A stretch of 64,000 nt of DNA from Fomes fomentarius. Lineage: Eukaryota > Basidiomycota > Agaricomycetes > Polyporales > Polyporaceae. Location of the stretch: NCBI GenBank assembly GCA_022606135.1, contig JABYQN010000006.1, positions 2,666,001 to 2,730,000 of the forward strand. The letters are read 5' to 3'. The translations under genes and the position numbers were made by a program. Shown in pieces: positions 1 to 14,800 of this stretch (within the stretch, counting starts at the first letter, position 1; each line of letters opens with the position of its first letter). The notes under the pieces are model-generated. The model saw nothing but the letters and a program-made list of their open reading frames with translations, searched no databases and had not been told where the DNA came from.

Positions 1-394
1 ATGGTTGGGGGTTGCTCCTCGTGTATCCGACGTAGATGATGAATGGAATCCAGCCATAGTGGACGACAGTCTGTTATGTGAGATAATATGTTGAGTACGA
101 TCAGAACCAGCGGGGGAGCGACTTGTCATAAATGAACGCACGCGTGCCAGGTCAACGGCCTTGATGATTCTCTCCTGTAGACAATACGTTCAGCAATACA
201 TTCGCAGAGATTGCACAACAGAGGACACACCTTTGTCTCTTCTGAGGGCATTTTGAGGCGTGGACGATGACCAACGTGGAGGATGGCGTAGAGACTAGAG
301 TGCAACACCGGACGTTGCCGACAACTTTTTGGCTCGCATGGGCGCTTGTTGTGCGTAAGAATCCATCGTCCTCCTCGACTCGCAGATCTTCAAA
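1..394. other. Left-edge flank, no gene recognised
   Basis: No reading frame here resembles a known family, and none joins a neighbouring exon. The stretch precedes the eIF3f start and probably holds its promoter and 5' UTR. It may also include the end of a gene lying outside the window. Confidence 0.4.
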
Positions 395-1574
395 ATGCCT
401 CTTGGGCCCCCATCCTCTGCGGTCTTTATCCAAAATGCTGCGCCTGGATTTATCTCAACGCCAGGGTACTTTTTTGATGCACTCGACCGCTAGGAAATAC
501 TGATATCTTACGCGCAATCGCCTAGACGCACTCCTACTTCTGTTCTGGTCCATCCTGTAACACTGTTCTCGATCTTGGACCACTACCTGCGTAGAACGGA
601 TGCACAGGACCGCGTAATTGGCACACTTCTTGGGACGCGCTCTGAAAATGGCGAAGTGGAGGTGCGCTCGTCGTTTGCCGTGCTGCATAGCGAGACCGCG
701 GAGCAAGTGGCGGTGGACATGGAGTACCACCGGACGATGTACGACCTCCATCACAAGGTCAACCCGAAGGAGGTCATTGTCGGATGGTGCGCATTTGTAG
801 CAGCTGATATATCAGATACAACTGACCAGTAATCGGCAGGTATTCGACTGGCTCTAACCTTAACACGTACTCTGCCCTCATTCAAAACTTCTACTCGCAA
901 GAAACTGCACCACACCAAGCCATCCACCTAGCACTGAACACCGGTGTTGAGGAGGGTCAACAAGCAGGTGTTCAGGCATATGTTGGGTGTGTTCGGATTG
1001 CACATGTCCTTGTTTCAGGATCTAACCGATACGGCTTACTGTAGATCGCCAGTCGGCGTAAACCCCAAGCCCGAGAACTGTGTTTTTGTCCCAATACCAT
1101 GTGAACTCCGTTTCAATGATGCGGAGCGTAGTGGACGTGAGTGCCTTTGCGTCCTCATCTATTCCGGACATTGACAGTATGGCGTAGTCGACGTTCTCAC
1201 TTCCAACCTATCCAACTCCGCCTCGGCCACCTTCACGAACCCTGCCAGTGACCTCGAGGTCCTCGAACGCTCTCTTGTCTCCGTCTCCGAGATGCTTGAC
1301 CGCGTTCTCTCCTACGTGCAGTCCGTGCTAGCTGGGGAGGTCGAGGGTGACGCCGCGGTCGGTCGCTACTTGATGGATGCGCTTGGCCCAAGCACCGAGG
1401 ATATCGAGAGGGGCGAGTTCAACTCCCACCTCCAGGTGCGCTTATCCCACTTTCCCCCTTTGCGAAACCAGATTGACCCCCGTCCAGGATACCGTCATGG
1501 TATCGTACCTCGCAAATCTGGTCCGGTCACAAGCGGAGGTATCGTCACGTCTGGCGTTGGTGAAGGCGTCATAA
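395..1574 (+). CDS. eIF3f: Eukaryotic translation initiation factor 3 subunit F (MPN domain)
   Basis: Subunit F of the eIF3 complex, which acts on the 40S ribosome during cytoplasmic translation initiation. Six exons: 395-465, 526-786, 840-986, 1045-1136, 1188-1435, 1488-1574, coding for 301 aa, a normal size. The MPN core starts near residue 32 (HPVTLFSILDHYLRR). It carries the family motifs IGTLLG, VGWYSTGSNL, PENCVFVP and RFNDAERSGLDVL, the last created only after splicing. The HxHP metal ligands of catalytic JAMM proteases are absent, as known for this non-catalytic branch. The start is the first ATG in frame, and removing intron 1 (466-525) gives the usual short N-terminus. It converges with ureF; the two stop codons are about 57 bp apart. 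Confidence 0.93.
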
Positions 1575-1631
1575 TTCTTGTATCCTTATATCGCGGGCCT
1601 GTTGTATCCATAGGACGCGCGTGTGTACTGC

Positions 1632-2614
1632 TTAGCTGTTGAAGATGCGCGAATGCTGCAGATCGTGGCGGGATGCGATAATCTCTCCGAGGGGCCAAGT
1701 CATCGCGGGACCTCGAACAAGGACCTCGTCTGACACGCGTTCTCCACCAGTCAAACCGGCAAAAGTGGTAGATATCTCTTTGCAGCGTGTCATCTCCACC
1801 TCGACCAGCGGCCGTACTGCGTGCAGCAGGATTTGTTGTGCAGCGTATGGACCGATAGTGTTAAGGCGAACAGAGGATGACAGCAGACTACGGGCCTGCA
1901 AGAACAAGTGTAGGTATTGGCTGCGTTCTATGTATTGCATTCACATCAAGCAAGGATACAGGAACGATGAGATAATAGAGATTAACATAAGCGATTTCAG
2001 GGCCTACCAGAAGATAGCCCAAGTGCCGCGGTCAAGACTCCCCAGCATATAGGAAGATGCCCATGGGTCTCCTCTCGCCGTACGAGGAGCTTGAGACGAT
2101 CCACAAAGGCAGAGGTACGATGCTCAGTCTCCGTGTCTGCTGCTCCGGCGTTATCAAGGACGATGTGCGATAGGCGAGGCTTAGAGAATCCCTTGGAGAA
2201 CAACGTCAAGAGTGCGACCCCCTGAGACTTGGATGCTCGCCGAGCGATGTGGTTGAGCGTCATCGTCTCGTAGAGCTCATCTAGTTCCCGAACACGGGAC
2301 ATTGCGCATTCGATGACACTGGTGTCGTCATCGGTGGACGCGTTGATGCCCCTCAGCATGGATTCGACAGCACGGTGTGTATCCAGCACAAACGGCAGCG
2401 CCGAGTAGGCATATGTTGAGAGACTGTCTCTGAGAAAGTTGATCGTGTAGTCCGTCTTGTCCGGAGGTGGCGAGGTCGATGATGGGAGGAGGCCGGGGGA
2501 GAAGAAGCCATGGGACACGTATGATTCGAGGCCAGCAGATGCGACAAAGGAGCCCGTTGGGAGATTGCTGTCGGAGAGGAGGAGAAGGATGTACGCCTCG
2601 TGGTCGCTGTCCAT
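1632..2614 (-). CDS. ureF: Urease accessory protein UreF
   Basis: UreF works with UreD and UreG to deliver nickel to apo-urease in the cytosol. Two exons, 2614-2008 and 1927-1632, give 300 aa. The N-terminus shows the family motif LLLSDSNLPTGSFVASAGLE. The second exon restores ERSQYLHLFLQARSLLSS and ends in GEIIASRHDLQHSRIFNS, the conserved UreF tail. Of three possible acceptors, the one at 1928 is the only one that gives this frame. No urease or UreD/UreG gene is nearby, which is normal for fungi. Start codons of ureF and VAC14 are 214 bp apart and divergent. Identification is firm; the function is taken from the family. Confidence 0.92.
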
Positions 2615-2828
2615 CGTCTGCGAAAGGGCGGAGAGCGAGGAAAACGGAAGAAAGGGCCGTTGTAGCGCAGACGCTCAGACGCGCTCTGTATGCGAAGTCG
2701 CGCGTCTTGGCCACCAACTCCCTTTCTCCTAGACCTTACCCTGCGTGGGGTGGCCCTGCCACTCTTTGGCACGACGCCTGAAACGAAACACCTGGAGATA
2801 CGAAGAGGACTGCGAGTATATTGCCATC
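2615..2828. promoter_or_regulatory. Divergent intergenic region between ureF and VAC14
   Basis: 214 bp separates two start codons pointing away from each other, so both promoters must share it or overlap. I see no clear TATA box. The assignment rests on geometry alone. Confidence 0.45.
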
Positions 2829-5800
2829 ATGGGTGCGTAGCATGTTCGTGTCTCTCTCGAACATCTGTAGACCTCCGCCTGCAGATTCGGGCATCTCCAA
2901 ACAGCTTGTGGACAAGATGTATGAGAAGCGGAAGGCTGCCGCGCTGGAGCTGGAGAAGTGAGTACTCGCTCAGCCTCGGTGTACACTGACAAAGATCGAA
3001 CTGTTGTCCGCAGGCAGATCCGGGAGTGTCACCAACAAGGCGACCAACGGCGTATTAGCCAAATTGTAGACCAGCTCGTGGACATGTTCAGCAACCCTTC
3101 AAATCCCCTACACGTGCGAAATGGAGGTCTGATAGGTCTCGCGGGCACTGCGATCGCTCTGGGTGTCGACATCGCTTCGTACATGGAGAAGTTCGTGGAA
3201 CCTCTGCTCATATGCTTCACGGACCCCGAGAATAGGGTGCGATACTTCTCGGCGGAGTGCCTGTACAACATCGCGAAGGTGTCCAAGGGCGAGATACTGG
3301 TGTATTTCAACCCTATATTCGACGCGCTCAGCAAGGTGCGTGTGCCCATTCGAGCATTTCCAGCTTAAATGTAAACCCATATCAGCTTGCTGCAGACTCC
3401 GAGCTATCCGTCAAGAACGGCGCTGAGCTCCTGGACCGTCTGCTCAAAGACATCGTCGCGGAGACAGCGTCAGTGTACATTCCACAGTACCCGGAGACTG
3501 AGGCTGTACGGCGGCGCGCAGACGAGTCGAGTGGCATCCTGGTTCCTCATCCAGATGATGTCGCGAACGGCACGGACATCACTCGCGCACGGAAAGCCTT
3601 CTCTCTAGCCCACTTCATTCCACTACTCTCCGACAGGATATATGTCCTTAGCCCGTTCACGCGAAGTTACCTTGTGTCATGGATCGCCGTCCTCGACTCC
3701 GTTCCGGAATTGGAGCTGATCACTTACCTACCCGAATTCCTCGACGGGCTTCTGTTCGTATCCTGATTTCTCCCCTTGTGGTTCCACTGACCGGATGCAC
3801 AGGAAGTATCTATCAGACCCAACTGACGACGTCAGGGTTGCCACTGAACGCCTGCTCGCTGACTTCCTGCGAGAAATCAGAAATGTCACGATTGTCCAGA
3901 AACAACACCAGGAGGCACTAAAGGCGAAGCGGGAAGCCAACGCAGTGGAGGCATCTCGTCGCCCCGAAAATGAGAAGGAGAAGTTGCCGGACATCACAAT
4001 GGACCACCCGGAGCGAGCGACATTCATCGACGATAACGATGATGTTTTCGATAACGACCCGGGAACTCCGGATGAGAAGGACACTGAGCAAGAGCCTCGA
4101 GATACCGGAGGTGAGTTGAGAGGCTATGCGATGCTTGCACTGTGTTGACACTGTTTAGCGTGGGTCTATGGACAAGGAGTCCGGATAGCCTACGCAGCCA
4201 TTGTCGAAATCCTTCTGCAACAGCTTGATGACCAGCGTAGGTTATCTTCTGCTCCCATATCGACGTTCGCGACACTGAGTTCATACCATTAGATGATGAA
4301 ATCCAACAATCAACGGCGTTAAGGTGGTTAACTGAATTCCTCCACATTGCACAGGAAGTCATGATCCCCTTCACACCACGACTTATCCTCGCCATCCTGC
4401 CCAACCTTGCGCATGATGTTACCATGATCCAGAGTGCCGCCATCCGGACCAACCAAGCCCTCATGAGTGTCATCCAATCGTTACCGTCTCCGACCGACCT
4501 CCCTACTACTCGACAAGGGACGGACAAGTCATCTAATGCTTCTGTAGCCATTCCCGCTTCTCCGACTCCTGTCCCTCCACCATTAGCTCCATCACGACAG
4601 ACCACAGGGACAGGGAAAGACACTGGACCTAGTCGGGACATGAGTTCTCCTGAGTCACTGCCAGAGCTTCCCCCCAGCCGCCTGCGTCAGGTCTTACGAC
4701 ACAGATGAAAGCCCGTTCGGCGACAGTGTCAAGCGAGACGCCACCGCGCACGGCGTTCCCTACGAGCGACACAGCGCCAGCACAACCTCAGAACAGCCGG
4801 CCAGAGTCTCCCATCTCAACAGTGAGCGTGCTCCAGGTGCAGCAGTCACCTGAGTCGTCGATGCTGCAGGAGAAGGACCAAATTGACTACCCGTCGACGG
4901 TTAACGCGCTGACAATACAGTTTTTGAGCGAGCATGAGGAGACGCGGGTCGCTGCGCTCAAGTGGCTTATCATGCTTCACCAGAAGGCACCGAAGAAGAT
5001 ATTGGCCATGGACGATGGGACATTCCCCGCGCTGCTAAAGATGCTGTCCGACTCGTCAGAAGAAGTAGGTGTGGCGTGTTACTCCTCTGTCAAGCACATC
5101 TCACAAAGGGAAACAGGTCATCAAGCACGACTTGCAGTTGCTTGCGCAGATCTCTTCGGTCTCCGAAGAGAGCTACTTCAAGCTATTCATGAACAACCTT
5201 CTGGAGCTCTTTAGCACAGACAGAGGGTTGCTAGACTCTCGCGGTAGTCTGATCATCCGCCAGCTATGCCTCAACTTGAATACCGAACGGATATACCGGA
5301 CTTTTGCCGAGATTCTCGAGAAGGAGGAAGACCTTGAGTTCGCGAGTGTTATGGTGCAGAAACTCAACATGATTCTGATCACGTCGCCGGAGCTTGCGGA
5401 CTTCCGAAGACGACTGAAGAGCCTGGAGACACGGGTGCGCATTCTGCACTTTTAGTTCGCGAATCGGGTGCTCAGTCTCATAGCAGCAAGATGGGCAAGC
5501 ACTGTTTACGACGCTATACCGATCATGGTGTCACAATGCTGTGGCAGTCTTCTCGCTGTGCCTGCTTGCTCAGGCGTATGAGCATGCCTCAAATCTCCTC
5601 TATATCTTGTGAGTGTAACCCTTGCTATGGCCGGGTTTGCGCTCAGTGCGTATGTTCGCAGCGCCGACCTCGAGATCACTGTCCAATTACTGGTCCAAGT
5701 CGACAAACTCGTACAGCTGATTGAATCACCAGTATTCACATGTAAGTCCATTAGGTGCACGCTTGGAGACGCAACTCACCCTGTCTCCCTTGAAGACTTG

Positions 5801-6424
5801 CGGTTGCAACTACTTGAGCCCGAGAAATATCCGCACCTGTTCAAGTGCTTGTACGGGCTGTTGATGCTGCTACCTCAGAGTTCCGCGTTCCTCTCGCTCC
5901 GCAATCGGTTAAATGCGGTTAACTCGGCTGGCTTCCTCCACATCGCCCCCAAGTCGTATGTTCTCTTCTGTCTTGTGATCCACACGGGCTCAGAATTCGC
6001 TCACAGGGCGGTCGGCAACCTCTCCTCAACACGTTCCAAACTCGGGCGAGAAGACATCAAGTGGCAAGAACTCCTCCAGCACTTTCGTACCGTGCAGATG
6101 AAGCACGAAAAAGCTCGTCGGCAGGTCCTAGGAACGGACGTGACGTCGCTCACCGCGTTCCCGTATGCGAATGGCATCGACAGCACGAAACCCCCCACAC
6201 CACCCTCTGGGTCAGGCGTCGGCCCAGTCCCGCCTTCACGGCGCAAGGTCACTGGTGACGGCCCGCTCCGGCCTCCATCGCGATCAGGAGTGCTGTCACC
6301 TCTGAACCCCAAGTCGCGCGTGCAGAGCGGGCTGGGGAACGCGGTGGTGCCGCCGACGAGTCCAACTGCGGCGCAGATGCAGTCGAAGCTTAAGAGAACG
6401 TCAAGCCTAAGCCGGAAGACATGA
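2829..6424 (+). CDS. VAC14: VAC14-like scaffold of the PI(3,5)P2 kinase complex
   Basis: Vac14 is a HEAT-repeat scaffold that holds the Fab1/PIKfyve lipid kinase and Fig4 phosphatase on the vacuole or endosome membrane. Thirteen exons: 2829-2836, 2871-2957, 3014-3335, 3386-3753, 3803-4110, 4159-4236, 4293-4631, 4691-5064, 5117-5434, 5487-5608, 5662-5741, 5796-5955, 6007-6424, giving 993 aa. The N-terminus ([16 protein letters not shown]), HEAT core ([16 protein letters not shown]) and C-terminal Vac14_Fig4 region ([19 protein letters not shown]) match the family. The disordered linker joined at the 4632-4690 intron and the Ser/Pro-rich tail are less conserved. The 8-nt first exon with a 34-nt intron is uncertain; the alternative start is the ATG at 2917. 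Confidence 0.9.
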
Positions 6425-6665
6425 TGGTGATGACTTTACGACAGACGACGATCGTGGCTATGCATGTTTGTTACGATGCTACCATACATTCGTATTTATA
6501 CCCACTTTGTTCTTATTGCTGTCGTCTTTGCGTGAGTACATGCGGACGGACTCTCTTGAGTGACATTAGTAATACGTGTATGCAGACGGAGCTTCAGAGT
6601 ACAGGTACACAGCATCCACTGTCGATGATTTGGCGTGATATGCCTAGCGAGCGATGGAGGAGTTG

Positions 6666-7840
6666 CTAACTCTTGGATGTGGGGACGCGGAAGTTCTTCC
6701 GGATGGTGGCAATGTCCTCATCTGTGAGGCCCACAACATTCTTCAAGTATTGCTCCACTCCACCATAACGTTCATTCAGCATCTGCAAGAATGCAGTCAT
6801 GGTTTCTGGTCTGTAAGAGCGCCGTAAGTCAATTTGCAGTAAGGTTCAGCACGGCCAGCATGAGGAAAACACGCGCCTTGACGATAACATGTTGAGAGCG
6901 CCTTCATTGTTGGTCCTGAAGAATGGTAATTGCAACAGTCTCTCCATAACCATCTCTCGAACGGGTTCACGCCCGACGCGCGTCAAGCCATAATCACGGG
7001 CGATAACCTCATCGTCAACTCCGGCAAGCTGTTATCTCTATCAGTAACCGGGTCGCTCCTGATTAGGATGGTGGCGTACCTTGAGCAGCAATGCTGCTAG
7101 CACTCCGGTTCTATCTTTGCCGGCTGGAGGTAGAGGGGTTATGAGCAAGAGAGCAGTACAGCACAGATGCGGACATACCAGTGCAATGGAAGAGACATGG
7201 GTCGTTTGGTCTGTCTCTTACGTGTCGTAGCACGATACCAAAGGCGGGACCAGCATGGTCTAATATTTGGGAGTATAGTTGCATGAATGCCTTGCTTGCT
7301 CATCAATACATCGCGTTGAAAGGGGCATCAGGGACGTACCTCCGTCTTGCCACTTGCATACAATTCGAATCGCCTGCAAATGATGCAGTACGGTCAGCAT
7401 TGGGATATGGGGAAGCGAGCGAGAGCTGAACGCACTTCGCCATTGCCTCCGGACTGTAGTCTTCTTTCTTGAATACAGGTATATGCTTGACTTCTACGCC
7501 GTCTATTGTTGGCATTGGCGAATCGTATTTCTGCATCTCCGTATCCGAGCGGAGGTCATAGACAGTAGTGACTCCCAGATTCTTCAACTGTTGCATCCCT
7601 GGGTTCTGAAGCTCGAGCTGACCGGAAGGGGGTTAGATGACGTTAATACTCACCTCCTTCTGTGATGTATGAGACCTCCCCTGAGCGATACACAAGATTA
7701 GGTTTCGTAATGAAGCCGAGGGAGTCCGTAGGGTATCCGCCGAGATCGCGTGCATTGACAACGCCAGAGATGGAGACAAATGGAGGGCGCGAGAGTTGCT
7801 CTGCAACATATTCAGGATCAAGAGGCTTCAAGTCCGTCAT
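6666..7840 (-). CDS. Protein tyrosine/serine phosphatase (Y_phosphatase3-type)
   Basis: Cysteine-dependent phosphatase of the bacterial/fungal family Pfam calls Y_phosphatase3. Exons 7840-7654, 7598-7436, 7373-7340, 7290-7179, 7123-7080, 7028-6877 (or -6871), 6810-6666; about 278 aa. N-terminal motifs are ARDLGGYPTDSLG and VYRSGEVSYITEG, then TTVYDLRSDTE. The P-loop HCTAGKDRTG (catalytic Cys, Arg) is split by the intron 7178-7124, so it is complete only after splicing. The tail ERYGGVEQYLKNVVGLTD is typical of the family. The penultimate intron uses either a GC donor or a weak GT six bases further on. The substrate is unknown; some relatives act on phosphoinositides, but nothing here shows that. 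It is head-to-head with MCM6. Confidence 0.88.
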
Positions 7841-8045
7841 TGTGGGTATTGATGCAGAGGTTCGCGAGTAGGTCCAAGGGGAAATTGAGGGGAATAGTAG
7901 AGGAACGAGGTAGCGACCGGAGTGTCGGTAGCACCCACGCGCGTGAGTTTAGGGCAGGCCGTCTCGTGTCTCATTTACCAGGACGCGTCGTGAGTGTTTC
8001 TTGTCCACTCTTTCCATCCCAACGCGTCTCACCTCTTACCCCGCC
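7841..8045. promoter_or_regulatory. Divergent intergenic region between phosphatase and MCM6
   Basis: 205 bp between opposed start codons, with several ACGCG-type matches (for example gcacccacgcgcgtgag near 7930 and aacgcgtctc near 8021). ACGCGT is the MCB element that drives DNA-replication genes in ascomycete yeasts, so a role at the MCM6 promoter is possible. That link is inference. Confidence 0.4.
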
Positions 8046-11367
<3,322 letters not shown>

Positions 11368-11885
11368 TGTATGCTTGCCTCTGTCGTGGTGGTGTTTTTG
11401 GGTTTCCTGTCTGGTTACGTCTCCGCGGTGTTGTCATGAATCGTTGCTGTATCCTCTGCGCTGTCGACCTTCGAGTCATCGTTGTATCTCCGTATCTCAA
11501 GTGTAATCTATCACATTCGTGTCATGTCAAAAGAGTCGTGGCGATGAGTAATGAAGCTTGAAGCGCAATGGGAATGGTTGCGGCGCAGTACTTAGAATGT
11601 TTCGGACCAAGGCATGCATGACGATGTTGGGCGCTTCTGCGGGAGGGGAGCATTGCAGCCTGTTGCAGCCACCTGCGTCCTCGCCTCGCACTCTATGGGC
11701 ATCACACCCCTGCATCCCTCTGCAACCACGCGTCTCCTGCTCTTCTAATTGCTGACTTCCGCCTGACTACTCTACGATCTTGTATACCTCCTGAGCTGTA
11801 TATATCCGGCGGATTCTAGCTGCTGTACTCCGGAGAAGAACGCGTAACGCGGTCCGTTGCCTGGGACGGAACTTAATGGACCACA
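11368..11885. other. Intergenic region MCM6 to formin
   Basis: Holds the MCM6 3' UTR and the formin promoter. I see no other coding or structural signal in it. Confidence 0.4.
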
Positions 11886-14800
11886 ATGCCTAGCGATCCT
11901 CTCATTGTACCGACCGCAATTCCGGGCGGGTCTCTGCACTTTGCAACTATTACCGCGGACGGCACCGTCCAGGATGTTCTGGATGCGCTTGTCGCAAACG
12001 AGGAGGTCACCGCAGACGTCCTTGGAGACCTCGAGCCATACGGGTGGGCCGTCCAGCGGATCAGACTCGAGCATAACGGACGCCAATGGGAAGAAGACGA
12101 GTTGGAAGCTCTGGGAAACGGTGCGCCTCTCCGTTATGCCTTCGCTTGGATGGTCGACTGACTAGCCCGAACGCCGCCTCCGCGATGTTACTCAGGGATC
12201 CTCCCGCCATCCTCCCCCGTCACCCCCCTGCTGAACGCGCCATCGCCCACCGCTCGGTCAGAGAGGCACTTCTCTGCGTTTCCACTCACTTCGCATCTGC
12301 ATACCCCAACGCTGCGACTCGTCTCGCTGCATCCATTCCTCTCCTTGACCTTCTCCTTCCTGCGTGTGCCGGAGATTCATGATGGATTCCTGTGGAAGCT
12401 TTTCATATCCCGGACATCTACCGTACGCGTTGCGCTCGATGCAGTAGTAGATGAGCTAGGCTTGGCGAAATCTCTACCCATTCCAGGAGGCGGCTCATTG
12501 GAGTATGTTTTAGAGGAGATTTGGGCCGACGATGACACCGAAAGTAAGCTGCATCCCTTCTCTTTTGTCTCCTTATATGTGCCCTTGGAAGCTAGACATA
12601 CCCATGACCACTCTGCTAGGGTCCACCAGGATACCCTTCGACACTGCGCTTTCATCGGTGGTGGAGAACCCACTCCTACCTAACCCCATCGGTCCTTCTG
12701 CTAGTCGTTCCTTCCGCTTTTGTGTCCCTGACGAGTGGTACCGTCGTTCCAAGTCTCGCACTGTGTCTTCCTCTACATCCAGCGATGTCTCGCAAGATAC
12801 AATTCGGAGACTTGCAGACCTGGAGGAGGAGGAGGATACCGAGGGTGAGGGTGATGGTACTGCGAAGCAGAAGAGCATGCAGACCTCCGATACTGCTCGC
12901 ACTGGAGCTTTCAAGGCCCCCACGGATTGGCGAGGGTCGATCTCACAGAACCGTTTCTCTAGCTACCTCGAGAGCTGGATGCGTCCGCAGAGCCCGACTG
13001 ATGAGACGAAGACACCTTCATCGCCAGAGAAGAAGGTTGTCAGTGAGCCGAAGCTTGTGGAGCAGAAGACTGGAAACAGTGTCGCCAGCACTGCAAGCAA
13101 TGAGCAGTCCGATGGCGTTGATTTTGCCGAGTTCGAGCAGATGCTGGTATGTGTGCACCAACGTTTGCATTGACCATGAATGAATCATATTGGATAGGAC
13201 GATCTGGGTCTCAAAGGACCCAAACGAGAGGCCATGTATCGTCTACCCGCAGAGCAGAAACGCTACCTGCTTCAACAGAACCAGGTCTCACGGGCGCCTA
13301 CACTGTCCAAGGGCTATGCGGCGAAGCTCAACCGAGCTACAGCAACTGCTTCTACGTATGGTCCTGCGAGCGCGGCGGCGATGCTGCCCCGACTAGTCCC
13401 CCAACTCACTGGCGATGCCAGCATCATGAAGCGCTTCTCGATCGCTGGGTGGGGTGCTGGTGCATCTGCCCCGAGCACCAGTTCTCCTGAGTCTCCGCGT
13501 GCGAGCGTAGATTTCGGCCATGGACGTAGAGACTCAATAGCGTCTCTCAAGTCGGTAACTGACAAAGTCACCGAGCCTACCCCGATACAACCTCAGTCCA
13601 CCGGCGGACTATGGAGCAGTTGGTGGAATACGTCGGGCGGCGCCAATGGCAGCCAGAAGGAGACAGAGAAGTCAGCGAACTGGTATGCGATGGGCATTCG
13701 GAATGGACGGACTACGGACACGAAGCTCGTCAAGCATCTGATCTCTCTCCGTGTTCACTTGTCGACAGCGAACCTTGCGTGGATAGAGGACTTTGTGACG
13801 ACGGAGTCGGGTATGAATGTCCTGAGCGATCTTCTGTCTCTTTTGGTCAGCAAGGGTGGGAAGAGGAAGAAGCGCAGCGAGGTCGAGGATACAGTGCTGC
13901 TCGAGGTGATCAAGTGCTTGCGCGCTCTGCTAAACACTGAGGTGAGGACTTCCTTGTTGCTACTCGGGACGTGTTACTGAACCCCCATAGCCCGGTTTCC
14001 GTGAAGTTCTAGCCCATCCGACGATCATCACCCATATTGCCTACTCGTTGCACGGGTCCTCCGCCAAGCTTCGCACTTTGACATCCGAGGTGCTCGCTGC
14101 TATATGTGTCCTATCTCTGAAGGAAGGACATAGAGCTGTTCTCTCCGCAATGTCAGACTACCGGGTCGAATTCGAGGAGGCTTTCCGCTTCCAAGAGCTC
14201 ATCGCTTCCATGCGCCTGCCAGACATGTTGGATGAGGAACAATCCGCGAGCGAAGGCGGCTATGGCAACGAGGAGGAAGGCGTATGGGAGGCTCGCACGG
14301 CGACCATGGCCTTGATCAACGCGTTGACCAACTGTCCTGACTCTCTCGAGGAGCGAATTCTCTTGCGAGAAGAGTTTAGTCGGCGAGGCTTGAACGAGGT
14401 CATTGTGGTATGTGTTCAACTCCTGGATTTGCGATCATGATCGTTCATCACGATTATGCAGACACTACGATATATCAAACCACCGGAATCGCTGGTGACG
14501 CAGCTCGACGTGTACACAGAAGAGAAGTTCGAGGACGAGGAGGATATGCGCGAACGAGCTCGGGACGTCATGTCAGATCATCGGCGGTCACGCTCAGAAT
14601 CTGGCGCGGTGCTGGACGACTTGCTTCGCATAGCTAAGCAGCACGATGAGCTTTATCCATTGATGTTGGCGACACTGAAGCGTTATGGGGACATCTTCGA
14701 ACGCGAGATGGATGCGTAAGTGGCGGACGTCCATTCTCTGTTTGTAAGCGTTGCTGACGTTATCATATAGACAACTGAAGTCTGACTTGTTTGTCGTCTT

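Noticed and set aside
8001..8045. 15-residue upstream extension of MCM6
   Set aside because: It starts from a TTG codon; the ATG at 8046 is the first in-frame start and gives a typical acidic N-terminus.
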